Assembly: GCA_016926755.1 (NCBI GenBank)
Contig: JAFGNZ010000006.1
Coordinates: forward strand, 1 to 64,000
Source: Myxococcaceae bacterium
Lineage (GTDB): Bacteria; Myxococcota; Myxococcia; Myxococcales; Myxococcaceae
Length of the DNA: 64,000 nt
Reading direction: 5' to 3'
Below the pieces are notes generated by a model. That model made no database searches. It was not told where the DNA came from and saw nothing but the letters and a program-made list of their open reading frames with translations. Shown piece by piece: positions 34,573 to 43,130 of this stretch. A program made the translations under genes and the position numbers. Each line of letters opens with the position of its first letter. The first letter of the stretch is position 1.

Positions 34573-36447
34573 ATGGAGCGGCTGCATCCCGGCGTCTATG
34601 TGGAAGAGGTATCCAGCGGCGTCCGCCCCCTGGAGGGGGTGAGCACTTCGACGACCGCGTTTCTCGGCAAGACGGAGAAGGGGCCCCCGGATCGGGCCGT
34701 CATGGTCACCAACTTCATTGAGTTCCAGACCCTCTACGGGGGCTTCCTCAATGACAGCTACCTGGCCCTGTCCGCCCTGCAGTACTTCAACAACGGAGGC
34801 AAGCGCCTCTACATCCTCCGGGTCGCCAAGGGCGCGCAGACCGCGGATGTCGCCATCGCGGATCGCCAGGGCTCGCCGGCCAAGACGCTCACCGTCTCGG
34901 CCATCAGCCCGGGGGCGTGGGGCAATGAGCTGCAGGTGACCGTCGCGAACGGCTCGCAGGACTCCGGAGACGAGTTCAAGCTGACCATCTCGCACGGCGC
35001 CAACCCCGACGAGGTCTTCGACAACCTCAGCATCAACCCGGACGCGCCCAACTTCGTGGACAACGTGGTCAATGCCCGCTCCAAGCGGGTCCGCGTCAAG
35101 ACGGAGAAGGGCAACGACTCGAGCGTGGCCGGCACCAGCACCAGCGGCGCGACGCCCGCCACCACGCTGCCCGCGGACAAGCGCAAGCTCGTCATCAACA
35201 TCGACGGAGATGGGCCGCAGACCATCACCCTGGCCGGGACGCTGACCACGGGCACCGATATCGCATCGGCCATCGTCACGGCCGTCACCGGCCTGACGCG
35301 CCTGCGCTCCAGCACGGATCCGGAGGCGTTCTCCCAGTTCGCCTGCGCCGTGGTCAGCGGGGCCTACGTGCTGACCTCGGGCTCCGAGGGCAAGCAGTCC
35401 TCGGTGGAGGTGACCAACGATCCCACGGCCGGCAACGCCGCGACGCTCCTGAAGCTGGGCGTCAGCAACGGCGGCACGGAGACCACGGGCGCCGCGGCGC
35501 TCCGGCCCGCCACCGGCTCCTACCTGCTGGGCGATGGCGTCGTGAGCGGCGCCACGCTGAGCGTGACCCTGGGCCAGGATGGCACCACGCCGCAGGATCC
35601 CGAGTACATCAACGCCTTCCCGCTCCTGGACGCCGTGCAGGACGTGAACATCATCGCCGTGCCTGGGATTGGCACCCAGGGGGTGGTGAACGCGGGCGTG
35701 GGCTACTGCCAGAACCGCATGGACTGCTTCTTCGTCGCGGACATGGGCGCCGCCGTGGACAACAAGGAGGACGCCAAGAGCTTCACCAACAGCCTGACGA
35801 AGAGCTCCTACGGCGCGGTGTACTTCCCCTGGGTGAAGATCGTGGACCCCACCGGGAAGTCCAGCGAGCCCATCGCGGTGCCGCCCTCGGGCTTCATCAC
35901 CGGCCTGTACGCGCGCACCGACGCGCGCCGCGGGGTGTGGAAGGCCCCCGCGGGCACGGAGGCGAACATCCTGGGGGCGGTCGGCCTGACGAAGCAGATC
36001 AGTGACGCCGAGCAGGACACCCTCAACAACATCGGCGCCAACGCGGTCCGCTTCTTCCCGGCCTCGGGCATCGTCATCTGGGGCACGCGCACCCTGGCGA
36101 CCCAGTCCGACCCGGAGTACCGCTACATCCCCATCCGGCGCCTGGCCATCTTCCTGGAGCGCAGCATCTACAACGGCATCCAGTGGGCCGTCTTCGAGCC
36201 GAACGACGAGGACCTCTGGGCCAGCCTGCGCCTCAACATCGGCTCCTTCATGATGACCCAGTTCCGCGCGGGCGCCTTCCAGGGCAGCACCCCCTCGCAG
36301 GCCTTCTTCGTGAAGTGTGACGCCCAGACCAACCCCCAGGATCAGATCAACGCGGGCATCGTCACGGTGCTGGTGGGCTTCGCGCCCCTACGGCCCGCTG
36401 AGTTCGTGGTGATCCAGATCAGCCAGAAGACCTCCGAGGCCGCGTAA
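34573..36447 (+). CDS. eCIS contractile tail sheath protein (Afp2/3-like)
   Basis: 624 residues. The N-terminus HPGVYVEEVSSGVRPLEGVS and AFLGKTEKGP are hallmarks of phage and eCIS sheath proteins. The C-terminal domain has YRYIPIRRLAIFLERSIYNG, DEDLWASLRLNIGSFM and FRAGAFQGSTPSQAFFVKCD, which contain the linker strands that hold adjacent subunits. A large insertion (about 90-340) lies between N-terminal and core parts (TLTTGTDIASAIVTAVTG, then TSGSEGKQSSVEV). The length exceeds the Afp sheath proteins because of it. The sheath contracts to drive the tube. Only one sheath gene is present. Confidence 0.93.
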   Translation: MERLHPGVYVEEVSSGVRPLEGVSTSTTAFLGKTEKGPPDRAVMVTNFIEFQTLYGGFLNDSYLALSALQYFNNGGKRLYILRVAKGAQTADVAIADRQGSPAKTLTVSAISPGAWGNELQVTVANGSQDSGDEFKLTISHGANPDEVFDNLSINPDAPNFVDNVVNARSKRVRVKTEKGNDSSVAGTSTSGATPATTLPADKRKLVINIDGDGPQTITLAGTLTTGTDIASAIVTAVTGLTRLRSSTDPEAFSQFACAVVSGAYVLTSGSEGKQSSVEVTNDPTAGNAATLLKLGVSNGGTETTGAAALRPATGSYLLGDGVVSGATLSVTLGQDGTTPQDPEYINAFPLLDAVQDVNIIAVPGIGTQGVVNAGVGYCQNRMDCFFVADMGAAVDNKEDAKSFTNSLTKSSYGAVYFPWVKIVDPTGKSSEPIAVPPSGFITGLYARTDARRGVWKAPAGTEANILGAVGLTKQISDAEQDTLNNIGANAVRFFPASGIVIWGTRTLATQSDPEYRYIPIRRLAIFLERSIYNGIQWAVFEPNDEDLWASLRLNIGSFMMTQFRAGAFQGSTPSQAFFVKCDAQTNPQDQINAGIVTVLVGFAPLRPAEFVVIQISQKTSEAA

Positions 36448-36474
36448 GGCGAGCGAGAGCAAGGATCCACCGCC

Positions 36475-36975
36475 ATGGCGAAATTCACGGTCAATACCCA
36501 CCGCTTCGATCCGTATCGCAACTTCAAGTTCCGGGTGAAGGTCGACGGCCAGTACGTCGCCGGCCTGAGCAAGTGCAGCGCCCTCAAGCGCACCACGGAG
36601 GTCACCGCGTGGCGCGAGGGGGGCGATCCCAGCACCAGCCGCCAGCTGCCCGGCAAGACGAAGTACGAGCCGGTCACCCTGGAAGCGGGCCTGACGCATG
36701 ACACCACCTTCGAGGGGTGGGCCAACCTGGTCCACAACTTCCAGGGGGATGCCGCGGGCTCGCTCAAGAACTTCCGCAAGGACGTGATCATCGACGTCTA
36801 CAACGAGGCCGGGCAGCGGGTGCACTCGTACAAGCTCTACCGCTGCTGGGTCTCGGAGTACCAGGCGCTGCCGGATCTGGACGCCAGCGCCAACGCGGTG
36901 GCGATCCAGCACATCAAGCTCGAGAACGAGGGCTGGGAGCGGGACGCTTCCGTCACTGAGCCCACGGAAGCCTGA
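36475..36975 (+). CDS. eCIS inner tube protein (Afp1/5-like)
   Basis: 166 residues, the size of tube proteins. It starts MAKFTVNTHRFDPYRNFKFR and has VDGQYVAGLSKCSALKRTTEV and GDPSTSRQLPGKTKYEPVTLE, characteristic of the phage T4 gp19-type tail tube fold (PF06841). Six-fold rings of it form the tube inside the sheath. It follows the sheath by 27 nt with AGCAAGGATCC upstream. Only one such gene is present; the divergent tube-like protein at 39196 would start the tube. Confidence 0.92.
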   Translation: MAKFTVNTHRFDPYRNFKFRVKVDGQYVAGLSKCSALKRTTEVTAWREGGDPSTSRQLPGKTKYEPVTLEAGLTHDTTFEGWANLVHNFQGDAAGSLKNFRKDVIIDVYNEAGQRVHSYKLYRCWVSEYQALPDLDASANAVAIQHIKLENEGWERDASVTEPTEA

Positions 36976-36980
36976 CGCCC

Positions 36981-37847
36981 GTGAACGCCCTGTGCACACT
37001 GCCTGGCGGATGGATCGACCGGAAGGGCGTCCGCCAGCGCGAGGGGGTCCTCCGCCCGCTGCGGGGTGGGGATGAGGAGTGGCTGTACACGCTCCCTCCC
37101 CACACCTCGCAGGCGAGTGTGCTGATCACCCTGCTGGCCCGCTGTGTGAGACACCTCGGGCCCTACAGGGCGAGCCGCGCGATGATCCGGATGCTGCCCG
37201 CTGGCGACTGCGACTACCTGGCGCTGCGCCTCTACCGGATGACCTTCGGTGACAAGGTGGAGATGGTCCTGGTCTGCCCGAACCCCGCGTGCGGGGCGAA
37301 GATGGATCTGGACTTCGACGCCAGCCTCCTCCCCGTGGAGGAGCGGCCCCAGCTCCCCCGCTACACCCTCCGGCTCGGCCTGCCCAACGCGGCAGAGGTG
37401 AGCTTCCGCCTGCCGCGCATCGGGGACGTGGAGGCGGCCAACGGGGCGCGGGATCCCGAGGTGAGGCTCCTGTCGCGCTGCCTCCTCGACATCGACGGGA
37501 AGGCACCGGGCGGTGAGGAGGTGGTGGCGGCGCTGCCCGCGGAGGCGCGAGAGGCCCTCAACGCCGAGCTGGAGCGCGTGTCGCCCCGAATCGAGGACTC
37601 GATCGAGGCGAGCTGTCCCGAGTGCGGGCGGGAGTTCAGGACAGCGTTCGACTCCACGGCCCTGCTCTTCGCGAACATCTACAGGCGACGCCGCGAGTTC
37701 AACCACGCCGTGCACCTGCTGAGCTTCCACTACCACTGGCCCCTGAGCGAGATCCTGGGAATGACTCGGGAACAGCGGCAGCGCTACGTGCGCCTGCTGC
37801 AGGACGAGCTGGATCTCGCCGCGGGCATGTCCGCGGGCCTGGACTGA
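36981..37847 (+). CDS. Baseplate-assembly protein with zinc ribbon (T4 gp26-like, tentative)
   Basis: 288 residues starting with GTG. Four cysteines form a possible zinc ribbon: CPNPACGAK (about 98-105) and CPECGRE (about 211-217). The C-terminus FNHAVHLLSFHYHWPLSEIL, with GMTREQRQRYVRLLQ, resembles the end of the T4-type baseplate-hub assembly proteins. It is 5 nt after the tube gene. The role is probably hub assembly or chaperoning; the family assignment rests on the C-terminal pattern and the position. Confidence 0.6.
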   Translation: MNALCTLPGGWIDRKGVRQREGVLRPLRGGDEEWLYTLPPHTSQASVLITLLARCVRHLGPYRASRAMIRMLPAGDCDYLALRLYRMTFGDKVEMVLVCPNPACGAKMDLDFDASLLPVEERPQLPRYTLRLGLPNAAEVSFRLPRIGDVEAANGARDPEVRLLSRCLLDIDGKAPGGEEVVAALPAEAREALNAELERVSPRIEDSIEASCPECGREFRTAFDSTALLFANIYRRRREFNHAVHLLSFHYHWPLSEILGMTREQRQRYVRLLQDELDLAAGMSAGLD

Positions 37848-37857
37848 GCGGGGGGGC

Positions 37858-38937
37858 ATGATGGCGGGCTTCCTTCAAAGGCTGGTCACGGCGGGGGCTC
37901 GCACCCTGGGCGATATCAGCGCCTCGGCACGCCCCGTGGCGAAGTCGGTGGACGCCCTGCCCGAGATCATCGAAGAGCGGGTGGTGGCGGAGGAGGAGCT
38001 CGCGCCGGGCCGGCGGCCCTCCGACGACGTGCGGGGCAGTCCGTCCGCTCCCAGGAGCGCGCCCCCCATGGAGCGCCCCCTCGCGTCCTCCGCCGATCGT
38101 CCCATGAGCCCGCCCGCGCCCCGCGCCCCGGAGCCGAGCCCGAAGCCCGAGGAGGGCTCCCCGTCGCGACAGGCGCCGCCGAGCCTGTCTCCCTCGCCGC
38201 TGCGCGACGCCGTGGCCACCGCGGAGCGCGCCCCGGCGGCATGGCCTGCCAGGGAGGAGCGCTCCACGGCAGGGCTCCAGACCCAGGGATCGGTTCCAGC
38301 GTCCCCTGCCCCGCATGAGACACGGCGTGCGCCGCTGCGCGACGCGGTCATCCAGGTCGCCGAGCCCGAGGGCGCGCGCACCCTGCCGCCACAGGGACCG
38401 GCCCGTGCCGCCACGCCGGACAAGGCCCACTCGCACGAGGCACCAGGGAGCAAGGCTCCTGCTCAGGATGGGCTCGCCCCTTTCAAGGAGCGCTGGAGAG
38501 ATCTCGCTCAGCGGCTGAGGATGAGCCACCCACCGCCACTGCCCGAGGCCGGAGCCGCGGCGGAGGAGCCGCCCTCCTCCACCTCGCCGCGAGCACAGCC
38601 TGGAACTTCGGAGGGGCAGCGGGCGGAGAGGGGCCCCACGCCGGGGAAGGCCGCGCTGGCACGCGATGAGGGGCCCACGCCCCCTGGCCAGCCATCCACG
38701 GCCACCGTGACCCAGGATCGATCCGTGCCTCCCCCGCGCCAGTCCGCGCCGCCTCAGGCCGCCGGCGCCCGCTCCTCGTCCTCGAAGCGGGCGCCCGAGC
38801 TGGTCATCGGAAACCTGGAGGTCCGCATCGTTCCGCTGCCGCCCGCGCCTGAGCCGCGGAGCGCGAGCCCCGAGCCGCGGAGCCCCCACTCGGGCTCATG
38901 GCAGACCGCGGCCCGTCACTACCTGGGGAGGCTGTGA
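37858..38937 (+). CDS. Proline/serine-rich disordered eCIS protein
   Basis: 359 residues. Residues about 60-320 are low-complexity Pro, Ser, Ala, Arg and Glu (for example PPAPRAPEPSPKPEEGSPS). Only the N-terminus (LQRLVTAGARTLGDISASARP) and C-terminus (LVIGNLEVRIVPLPPAPEPR, then HYLGRL) look ordered. Both ends may anchor to the assembly. In other eCIS loci a proline-rich or tape-measure-like gene sits among the tube and baseplate genes; this is a candidate for length control or a linker. The start is ATG 37858 (or 37861). Confidence 0.65.
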   Translation: MMAGFLQRLVTAGARTLGDISASARPVAKSVDALPEIIEERVVAEEELAPGRRPSDDVRGSPSAPRSAPPMERPLASSADRPMSPPAPRAPEPSPKPEEGSPSRQAPPSLSPSPLRDAVATAERAPAAWPAREERSTAGLQTQGSVPASPAPHETRRAPLRDAVIQVAEPEGARTLPPQGPARAATPDKAHSHEAPGSKAPAQDGLAPFKERWRDLAQRLRMSHPPPLPEAGAAAEEPPSSTSPRAQPGTSEGQRAERGPTPGKAALARDEGPTPPGQPSTATVTQDRSVPPPRQSAPPQAAGARSSSSKRAPELVIGNLEVRIVPLPPAPEPRSASPEPRSPHSGSWQTAARHYLGRL

Positions 38938-38941
38938 GCCC

Positions 38942-39196
38942 ATGATCATCGAGCGCGCAACAGTGAGCTTCGAAGGGCTGGACGTCAGCCCGGAGCGGGC
39001 CCAGGCCATCACGGAGCGAGCGCTCCGGCTCGTCGCGGAGACGCACGAGCGGGAGAGCCTCGGCGAGGGCCGCATCGGGACCTTGAGCCTCCCTCCGCTG
39101 AAGATCTCTCCCCACGCGCTGGATGATCTGGAACTGGCGCGGGCCCTCGCGAACGCCGTGGGCGATGCCCTCCGGCTGCGCGGAGGTGGACGCTGA
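38942..39196 (+). CDS. Small helical protein at the Afp6 position
   Basis: 84 residues: MIIERATVSFEGLDVSPERA and LPPLKISPHALDDLELARAL. The conserved part looks like two helices with a strand. Its stop overlaps the next gene start (TGATG at 39196). Afp6-type proteins of similar size precede Afp7 in related loci; the correspondence is positional only. Confidence 0.6.
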   Translation: MIIERATVSFEGLDVSPERAQAITERALRLVAETHERESLGEGRIGTLSLPPLKISPHALDDLELARALANAVGDALRLRGGGR

Positions 39197-39855
39197 TGGC
39201 CAGCGGGTTCTCCAATCAGCCCAAGATGCTCAAGGGGGCGTTCGTCGACTCGAACCTGCTCGCCTTCCCGCCCCTCATCGTGCCCTTCCAGTTCAACCCG
39301 GAGCGGCTCTCCCGGCGCAAGGCCGCGAACATCCAGACGCCCCGCTCGCGCCGTGGCACCGAGGAGCGCACGCCGGAGTCCCAGAGCCTGGGCGAGGCCC
39401 AGAGCACCTTCACCCATCCGGAGACGATCTCCATGGACATCCGGCTGGACGCCACGGATGCCCTGGAGAAGGGCGACGCCATCGCCGGCGAGTTCGGCGT
39501 GCTGCCCGCGCTGTCGGCCCTGGAGATGATGATCACCCCTCGCTCCGAGTCGTTCTTCGGAGGGCTCCTGGGGCTGTCGGCCAACTTCGGCTTCGGCGAT
39601 CGCACCAGCACGCCGGTGCTCATCTTCGTGTGGGGCCGCCAGCGCATCTACCCCGTGCGCCTCACGGAGCTCAACATCCAGGAGGTGGAGTACAACCCCA
39701 ACCTCAACCCCACGCGGGTCATCGCGTCGGTGAACCTGCAGGTGATCGGCAGCAACAACCCGTTCTACCTCTTCACCCAGGCCCAGCGAGAGATCCTCGC
39801 GGCGCTGAACCTGCTCAACGCGCCGGACCTGGCGCACTCGGTCGTGAACTTCTAG
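39196..39855 (+). CDS. eCIS tube-initiator protein (CIS_tube domain, Afp7 N-terminal-like)
   Basis: 219 residues. MLKGAFVDSNLLAFPPLIVP and FQFNPERLSRRKAANIQTP open the domain; RIYPVRLTELNIQEVEYNPN and LNPTRVIASVNLQVIG are its conserved core. This is the tube-baseplate adaptor (PF19266-type CIS_tube). In Afp7 and Pvc7 this domain and a LysM domain are in one chain. Here the LysM is encoded separately by the next gene. It overlaps the upstream gene and lies 8 nt before the LysM gene. Confidence 0.88.
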   Translation: MASGFSNQPKMLKGAFVDSNLLAFPPLIVPFQFNPERLSRRKAANIQTPRSRRGTEERTPESQSLGEAQSTFTHPETISMDIRLDATDALEKGDAIAGEFGVLPALSALEMMITPRSESFFGGLLGLSANFGFGDRTSTPVLIFVWGRQRIYPVRLTELNIQEVEYNPNLNPTRVIASVNLQVIGSNNPFYLFTQAQREILAALNLLNAPDLAHSVVNF

Positions 39856-39863
39856 GAGGCGGC

Positions 39864-40154
39864 ATGCTCTACCAGGGATCGCGCTACGCGGGGACGGAGG
39901 TCGTCGAGCCGGTGAACACCGAGGGCGAACACCCGCGCGTGCTCGCCCTGCGCCGCATCTCCGCGCCCAAGGGGGTGCTCGAGTACGTGGTGATGGAGGG
40001 CGAGCGCCTGGATCACCTCGCCCAGCGCTTCTACAGCGACCCGAAGAAGTACTGGCTGATCCTGGACGCCAACCCCCACGAGCTCAACCCCTTCGAGCTG
40101 CTGCGCCCGGGGCGGCGGATCCAGGTGCCTCGGAATCGGGTGGTCACCCCGTGA
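39864..40154 (+). CDS. LysM-domain baseplate protein (Afp7 C-terminal / T4 gp53-like)
   Basis: 96 residues. A short N-terminal strand region is followed by LysM: EYVVMEGERLDHLAQRFYSD and PKKYWLILDANPHELNPFEL, ending LLRPGRRIQVPRN. RBS TAGGAGGCGGC precedes the ATG. In contractile tails the LysM binds the hub-tube junction rather than peptidoglycan. The stop overlaps the start of the hub gene by four bases. Confidence 0.88.
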   Translation: MLYQGSRYAGTEVVEPVNTEGEHPRVLALRRISAPKGVLEYVVMEGERLDHLAQRFYSDPKKYWLILDANPHELNPFELLRPGRRIQVPRNRVVTP

Positions 40155-41341
40155 TCACCGAGGTCGTCAACGTCTCCATTGACGGTGCGCCCCAGGATGA
40201 CCTGGTGCCCGACATCGTCCAGCTGGAGGTGGAGGAGTCCGTGGCCGAGGCGGACGTGTTCCGCCTGCGCCTGGCGCTGCACCCCCTCTCCGACGGGGCG
40301 TGGAACTACGTGGACGATCCCCGCTTCCAGCTCTGGAAGCGCTTCTCCGTGGAGGCGGGCTACCCGGACGACACGCAGTCGCTGGTGGACGGGTACATCA
40401 CGCACGTGGAGCTGGGCTTCGGGAGCCAGCAGGAGCCCTACCTCGAGCTGTCGGGGATGGACCTGTCCGCCAGGATGAACCTGGAGGAGAAGCAGCTGGC
40501 CTGGGCCAACAAGAAGGACCACGAGATCGCCCAGGCCGTCTTCTCCTCCTACGGGCTGAGCTACGAGGTGGAGGACACCGTCGTCCAGCACGCGGAGGCC
40601 CTCGCGACGATCCTCCAGAGCGAGACCGACATCCGCTTCCTGCGGCGGCTGGCGGCCCGCAACGGCTTCGAGTGCTACGTGCGAGGCAACACCGGCTACT
40701 TCCGCAGCCCCAACCTCCAGGAGCCGCCGCAGAAGCTGCTGGCCGTGGACTTCGGTGGGGAGACCAACCTCTCCCAGCTCAAGCTCAAGGTGGAGGGGAC
40801 CTCCGCGACCACCGCCGAGATCCGCCGCCTGGATCCCATGGAGAAGCAGGAGGAGAAGGAGAGCCTGGAGGCGCTCACGGAGCGCAAGCTCGGCAAGCAA
40901 CCCCTGAGCGAGCTGCGCGGGGGCCAGCCCGAGGGCCGGATCCTCCTGCGCCGCGAGCCCTCCATCGCCAAGGAGGAGATGCAGGCGCGGCTGCGCGGCG
41001 CCTACTCGGGCGCCAACCAGTTCGTCGTGGCGGAGGGAGAGATCGATGGCCGCGTCTACCTCTCGGTGCTGCGCTCCAGGCGCCTGGTGACGCTCAAGGG
41101 CGTGGGCGAGCGCTACAGCGGCCACTACTACGTCACGCGGGTGAAGCACTCCTTCACCGTGGAGGGCTACACCCAGAGCTTCGAGGCCCGCCGCAACGGC
41201 CTGGGGCTCACCGGCGAGGAGACGTTCGAGGCACCAGCGCTGCCGCTGGCCATCATGCCCTCGCTGGGCGGCGCGGGCGCGGCAGGCGGCAACAAGGTGC
41301 TGCCACCGCAACAGACCGGCAGGAACCCCGGAGGCATCTGA
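40151..41341 (+). CDS. eCIS baseplate hub protein (late control D / gp27-like)
   Basis: 396 residues, starts GTG. It has the two-domain gp27/VgrG-N hub layout: IDGAPQDDLVPDIVQLEVEE, a middle AEADVFRLRLALHPLSDGAW domain, then WKRFSVEAGYPDDTQSLVDG and FEARRNGLGLTGEE near the end. The N-terminal strands form the pseudo-hexameric hub of the baseplate above the spike. The spike OB domain is a separate gene (49350), unlike VgrG. Start and stop overlaps with neighbours indicate tight coupling. Confidence 0.88.
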   Translation: MITEVVNVSIDGAPQDDLVPDIVQLEVEESVAEADVFRLRLALHPLSDGAWNYVDDPRFQLWKRFSVEAGYPDDTQSLVDGYITHVELGFGSQQEPYLELSGMDLSARMNLEEKQLAWANKKDHEIAQAVFSSYGLSYEVEDTVVQHAEALATILQSETDIRFLRRLAARNGFECYVRGNTGYFRSPNLQEPPQKLLAVDFGGETNLSQLKLKVEGTSATTAEIRRLDPMEKQEEKESLEALTERKLGKQPLSELRGGQPEGRILLRREPSIAKEEMQARLRGAYSGANQFVVAEGEIDGRVYLSVLRSRRLVTLKGVGERYSGHYYVTRVKHSFTVEGYTQSFEARRNGLGLTGEETFEAPALPLAIMPSLGGAGAAGGNKVLPPQQTGRNPGGI

Positions 41342-41342
41342 C

Positions 41343-43130
41343 ATGGCACCGCCGAATCCCCCCACCCTCACCACCGTCGGGCGGCAGCGGGTGATCGACT
41401 ACGTCACCAAGGACTACGAAGGCTTCCGCCAGGCGATGCTCAATCAGATCCCGCTGCGGCTGCCCAACTGGACGGACCGCGGCGAGAGCGACTTCGGCGT
41501 GGTGCTCATCGAGCTCTTCGCCTACGTGGCCGACATCCTGAGCTACTACCAGGATCGGGTGGCCAACGAGGCCTTCCTCGGCACGGCCACCCAGCGCCGC
41601 TCGGTGGCGGAGCTGCTCCGGCTGATCGACTACCAGATCGATCCCGGGCTGGCCGCCTCCGCGCACATCCACTTCGACGTGACCGCCGACGTGACGGTGA
41701 GCGGCTCGAGCCTGCCCTATCGCCTCAGGACTTCGGGGCAGCCCGGCGAGCCGGATGTCACCTTCGAGATCACCCAGGAGTTCAAGCTCGGGCTGCTCAA
41801 CAACGCCATCTCGCTGGCCGCCCAGCCGTCCATCCCCGCTGGGACGACGGCCCTGCGGCTCGATCGCACCAGCCATGCCCTGGCGGAGGGCCACCCCATC
41901 TACCTGGAGGAGAAGAAGACGCTGTCCAACGGCAGCACGCTGATCCGCCGCTCGGCGATGCTGCGGGTGACGCAGGTGGTGGATGTGGGCGGCGACAAGG
42001 ACGAGCTCCGCTGGCTGCCGCCGCTGCTCGAGCCCTTCGATCCCGCCATCACCACCCTCAAGGGCAACAACGTGCTGGCCACCCAGGGGGAGACCGTCAA
42101 CGACGAGCCGATCTTCGTCAGCGACGGGACGCCCGGGCAGCGGCTCACCCTCTCCCGCACCCCGGTGACCCACCTGCTGCGCGCCGAGCCGTTCCGCCGG
42201 CGGCGCTCCCGCCCGGAGCTGGAGATCCGGGTGGATGGGACGCGCTGGGACGAGGTGGAGAGCCTGTTCGACAGCACCCCGGCGGCCCCGCACTACTCCA
42301 CCCTCATCGACGAGAACGACGTCACCACGGTGCTGTTCGGCACCGGCGCCCGAGGGGCCGTCCCGCCCACGGGCAGCCAGATCACCGCGCGCTACCGCGT
42401 GGGCCTGGGCAGCCTGGGCAACGTGGGCTCGGACACGCTGAGCGTGTTCATCACCGCCGTGCCCGAGGTGAAGGCCATCATCAACCCCTTCCCGGCCCAG
42501 GGTGGCGCGGACCGGGAGTCCACGGAGGAGGCGAAGATCTCCGGGCCGGGCTCCATCATCGCCCAGGAGCGGGCCGTCACCCTGCAGGACTACGAGCTGC
42601 TGGCGGAGGGCTTCGCCGGCGTGGGCAAGGCCAAGGCGCGCGTGGGCCTGCGCGGCGGCTACAAGGTGGTGCAGCTCTACGTCGCCCCGGAGAACCCGAC
42701 GACCGTGCCCCCGCCGGCCCCCTCGAGCGACCTGAAGGACGCGCTCAAGCGCTTCCTGGAGGCGCGCATGCCGGTCAACCGCATGGCCGGGGTGGATGTG
42801 CTGGATCCGCTCTACGTGCCCGTGGACATCACGGTGGACGTGCACCTGAAGGCGGAGGCGAGCCAGACCCGGGTGCAGGAGGAGGTCCGCAAGGTCCTCC
42901 GCGAGCTGCTGGCGTTCGCCAACCAGGACTTCGGCAAGGCGATCCGCGTGGGCGAGGTGTACTCGGCCCTCTACCCGGTGCAGGGCGTGGCCTACGTCCT
43001 GCTCAAGCGCCTGCAGCGCGCCGGGCAGGCCACCGCCGAGAAGGGCTGCGAGTTCGCGGACGTGATGATCGGTGAGAACGAGCTGGCCTACGAAGGGCTG
43101 CTCACCCTCAACCTCTTCGGAGGCTCGTGA
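41343..43130 (+). CDS. Baseplate J-like protein (Afp11-like, T4 gp6 homologue)
   Basis: 595 residues. VIDYVTKDYEGFRQAMLNQI, then DRGESDFGVVLIELFAYVADILSYYQDR-type N-terminal pattern is diagnostic of putative baseplate assembly proteins. The C-terminus ends with EVYSALYPVQGVAYVLLKRL and EYGLLTL-like strands. It forms the dimeric ring of the wedges around the hub. It starts 1 nt after the hub gene stop region and overlaps the next gene. Confidence 0.93.
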   Translation: MAPPNPPTLTTVGRQRVIDYVTKDYEGFRQAMLNQIPLRLPNWTDRGESDFGVVLIELFAYVADILSYYQDRVANEAFLGTATQRRSVAELLRLIDYQIDPGLAASAHIHFDVTADVTVSGSSLPYRLRTSGQPGEPDVTFEITQEFKLGLLNNAISLAAQPSIPAGTTALRLDRTSHALAEGHPIYLEEKKTLSNGSTLIRRSAMLRVTQVVDVGGDKDELRWLPPLLEPFDPAITTLKGNNVLATQGETVNDEPIFVSDGTPGQRLTLSRTPVTHLLRAEPFRRRRSRPELEIRVDGTRWDEVESLFDSTPAAPHYSTLIDENDVTTVLFGTGARGAVPPTGSQITARYRVGLGSLGNVGSDTLSVFITAVPEVKAIINPFPAQGGADRESTEEAKISGPGSIIAQERAVTLQDYELLAEGFAGVGKAKARVGLRGGYKVVQLYVAPENPTTVPPPAPSSDLKDALKRFLEARMPVNRMAGVDVLDPLYVPVDITVDVHLKAEASQTRVQEEVRKVLRELLAFANQDFGKAIRVGEVYSALYPVQGVAYVLLKRLQRAGQATAEKGCEFADVMIGENELAYEGLLTLNLFGGS

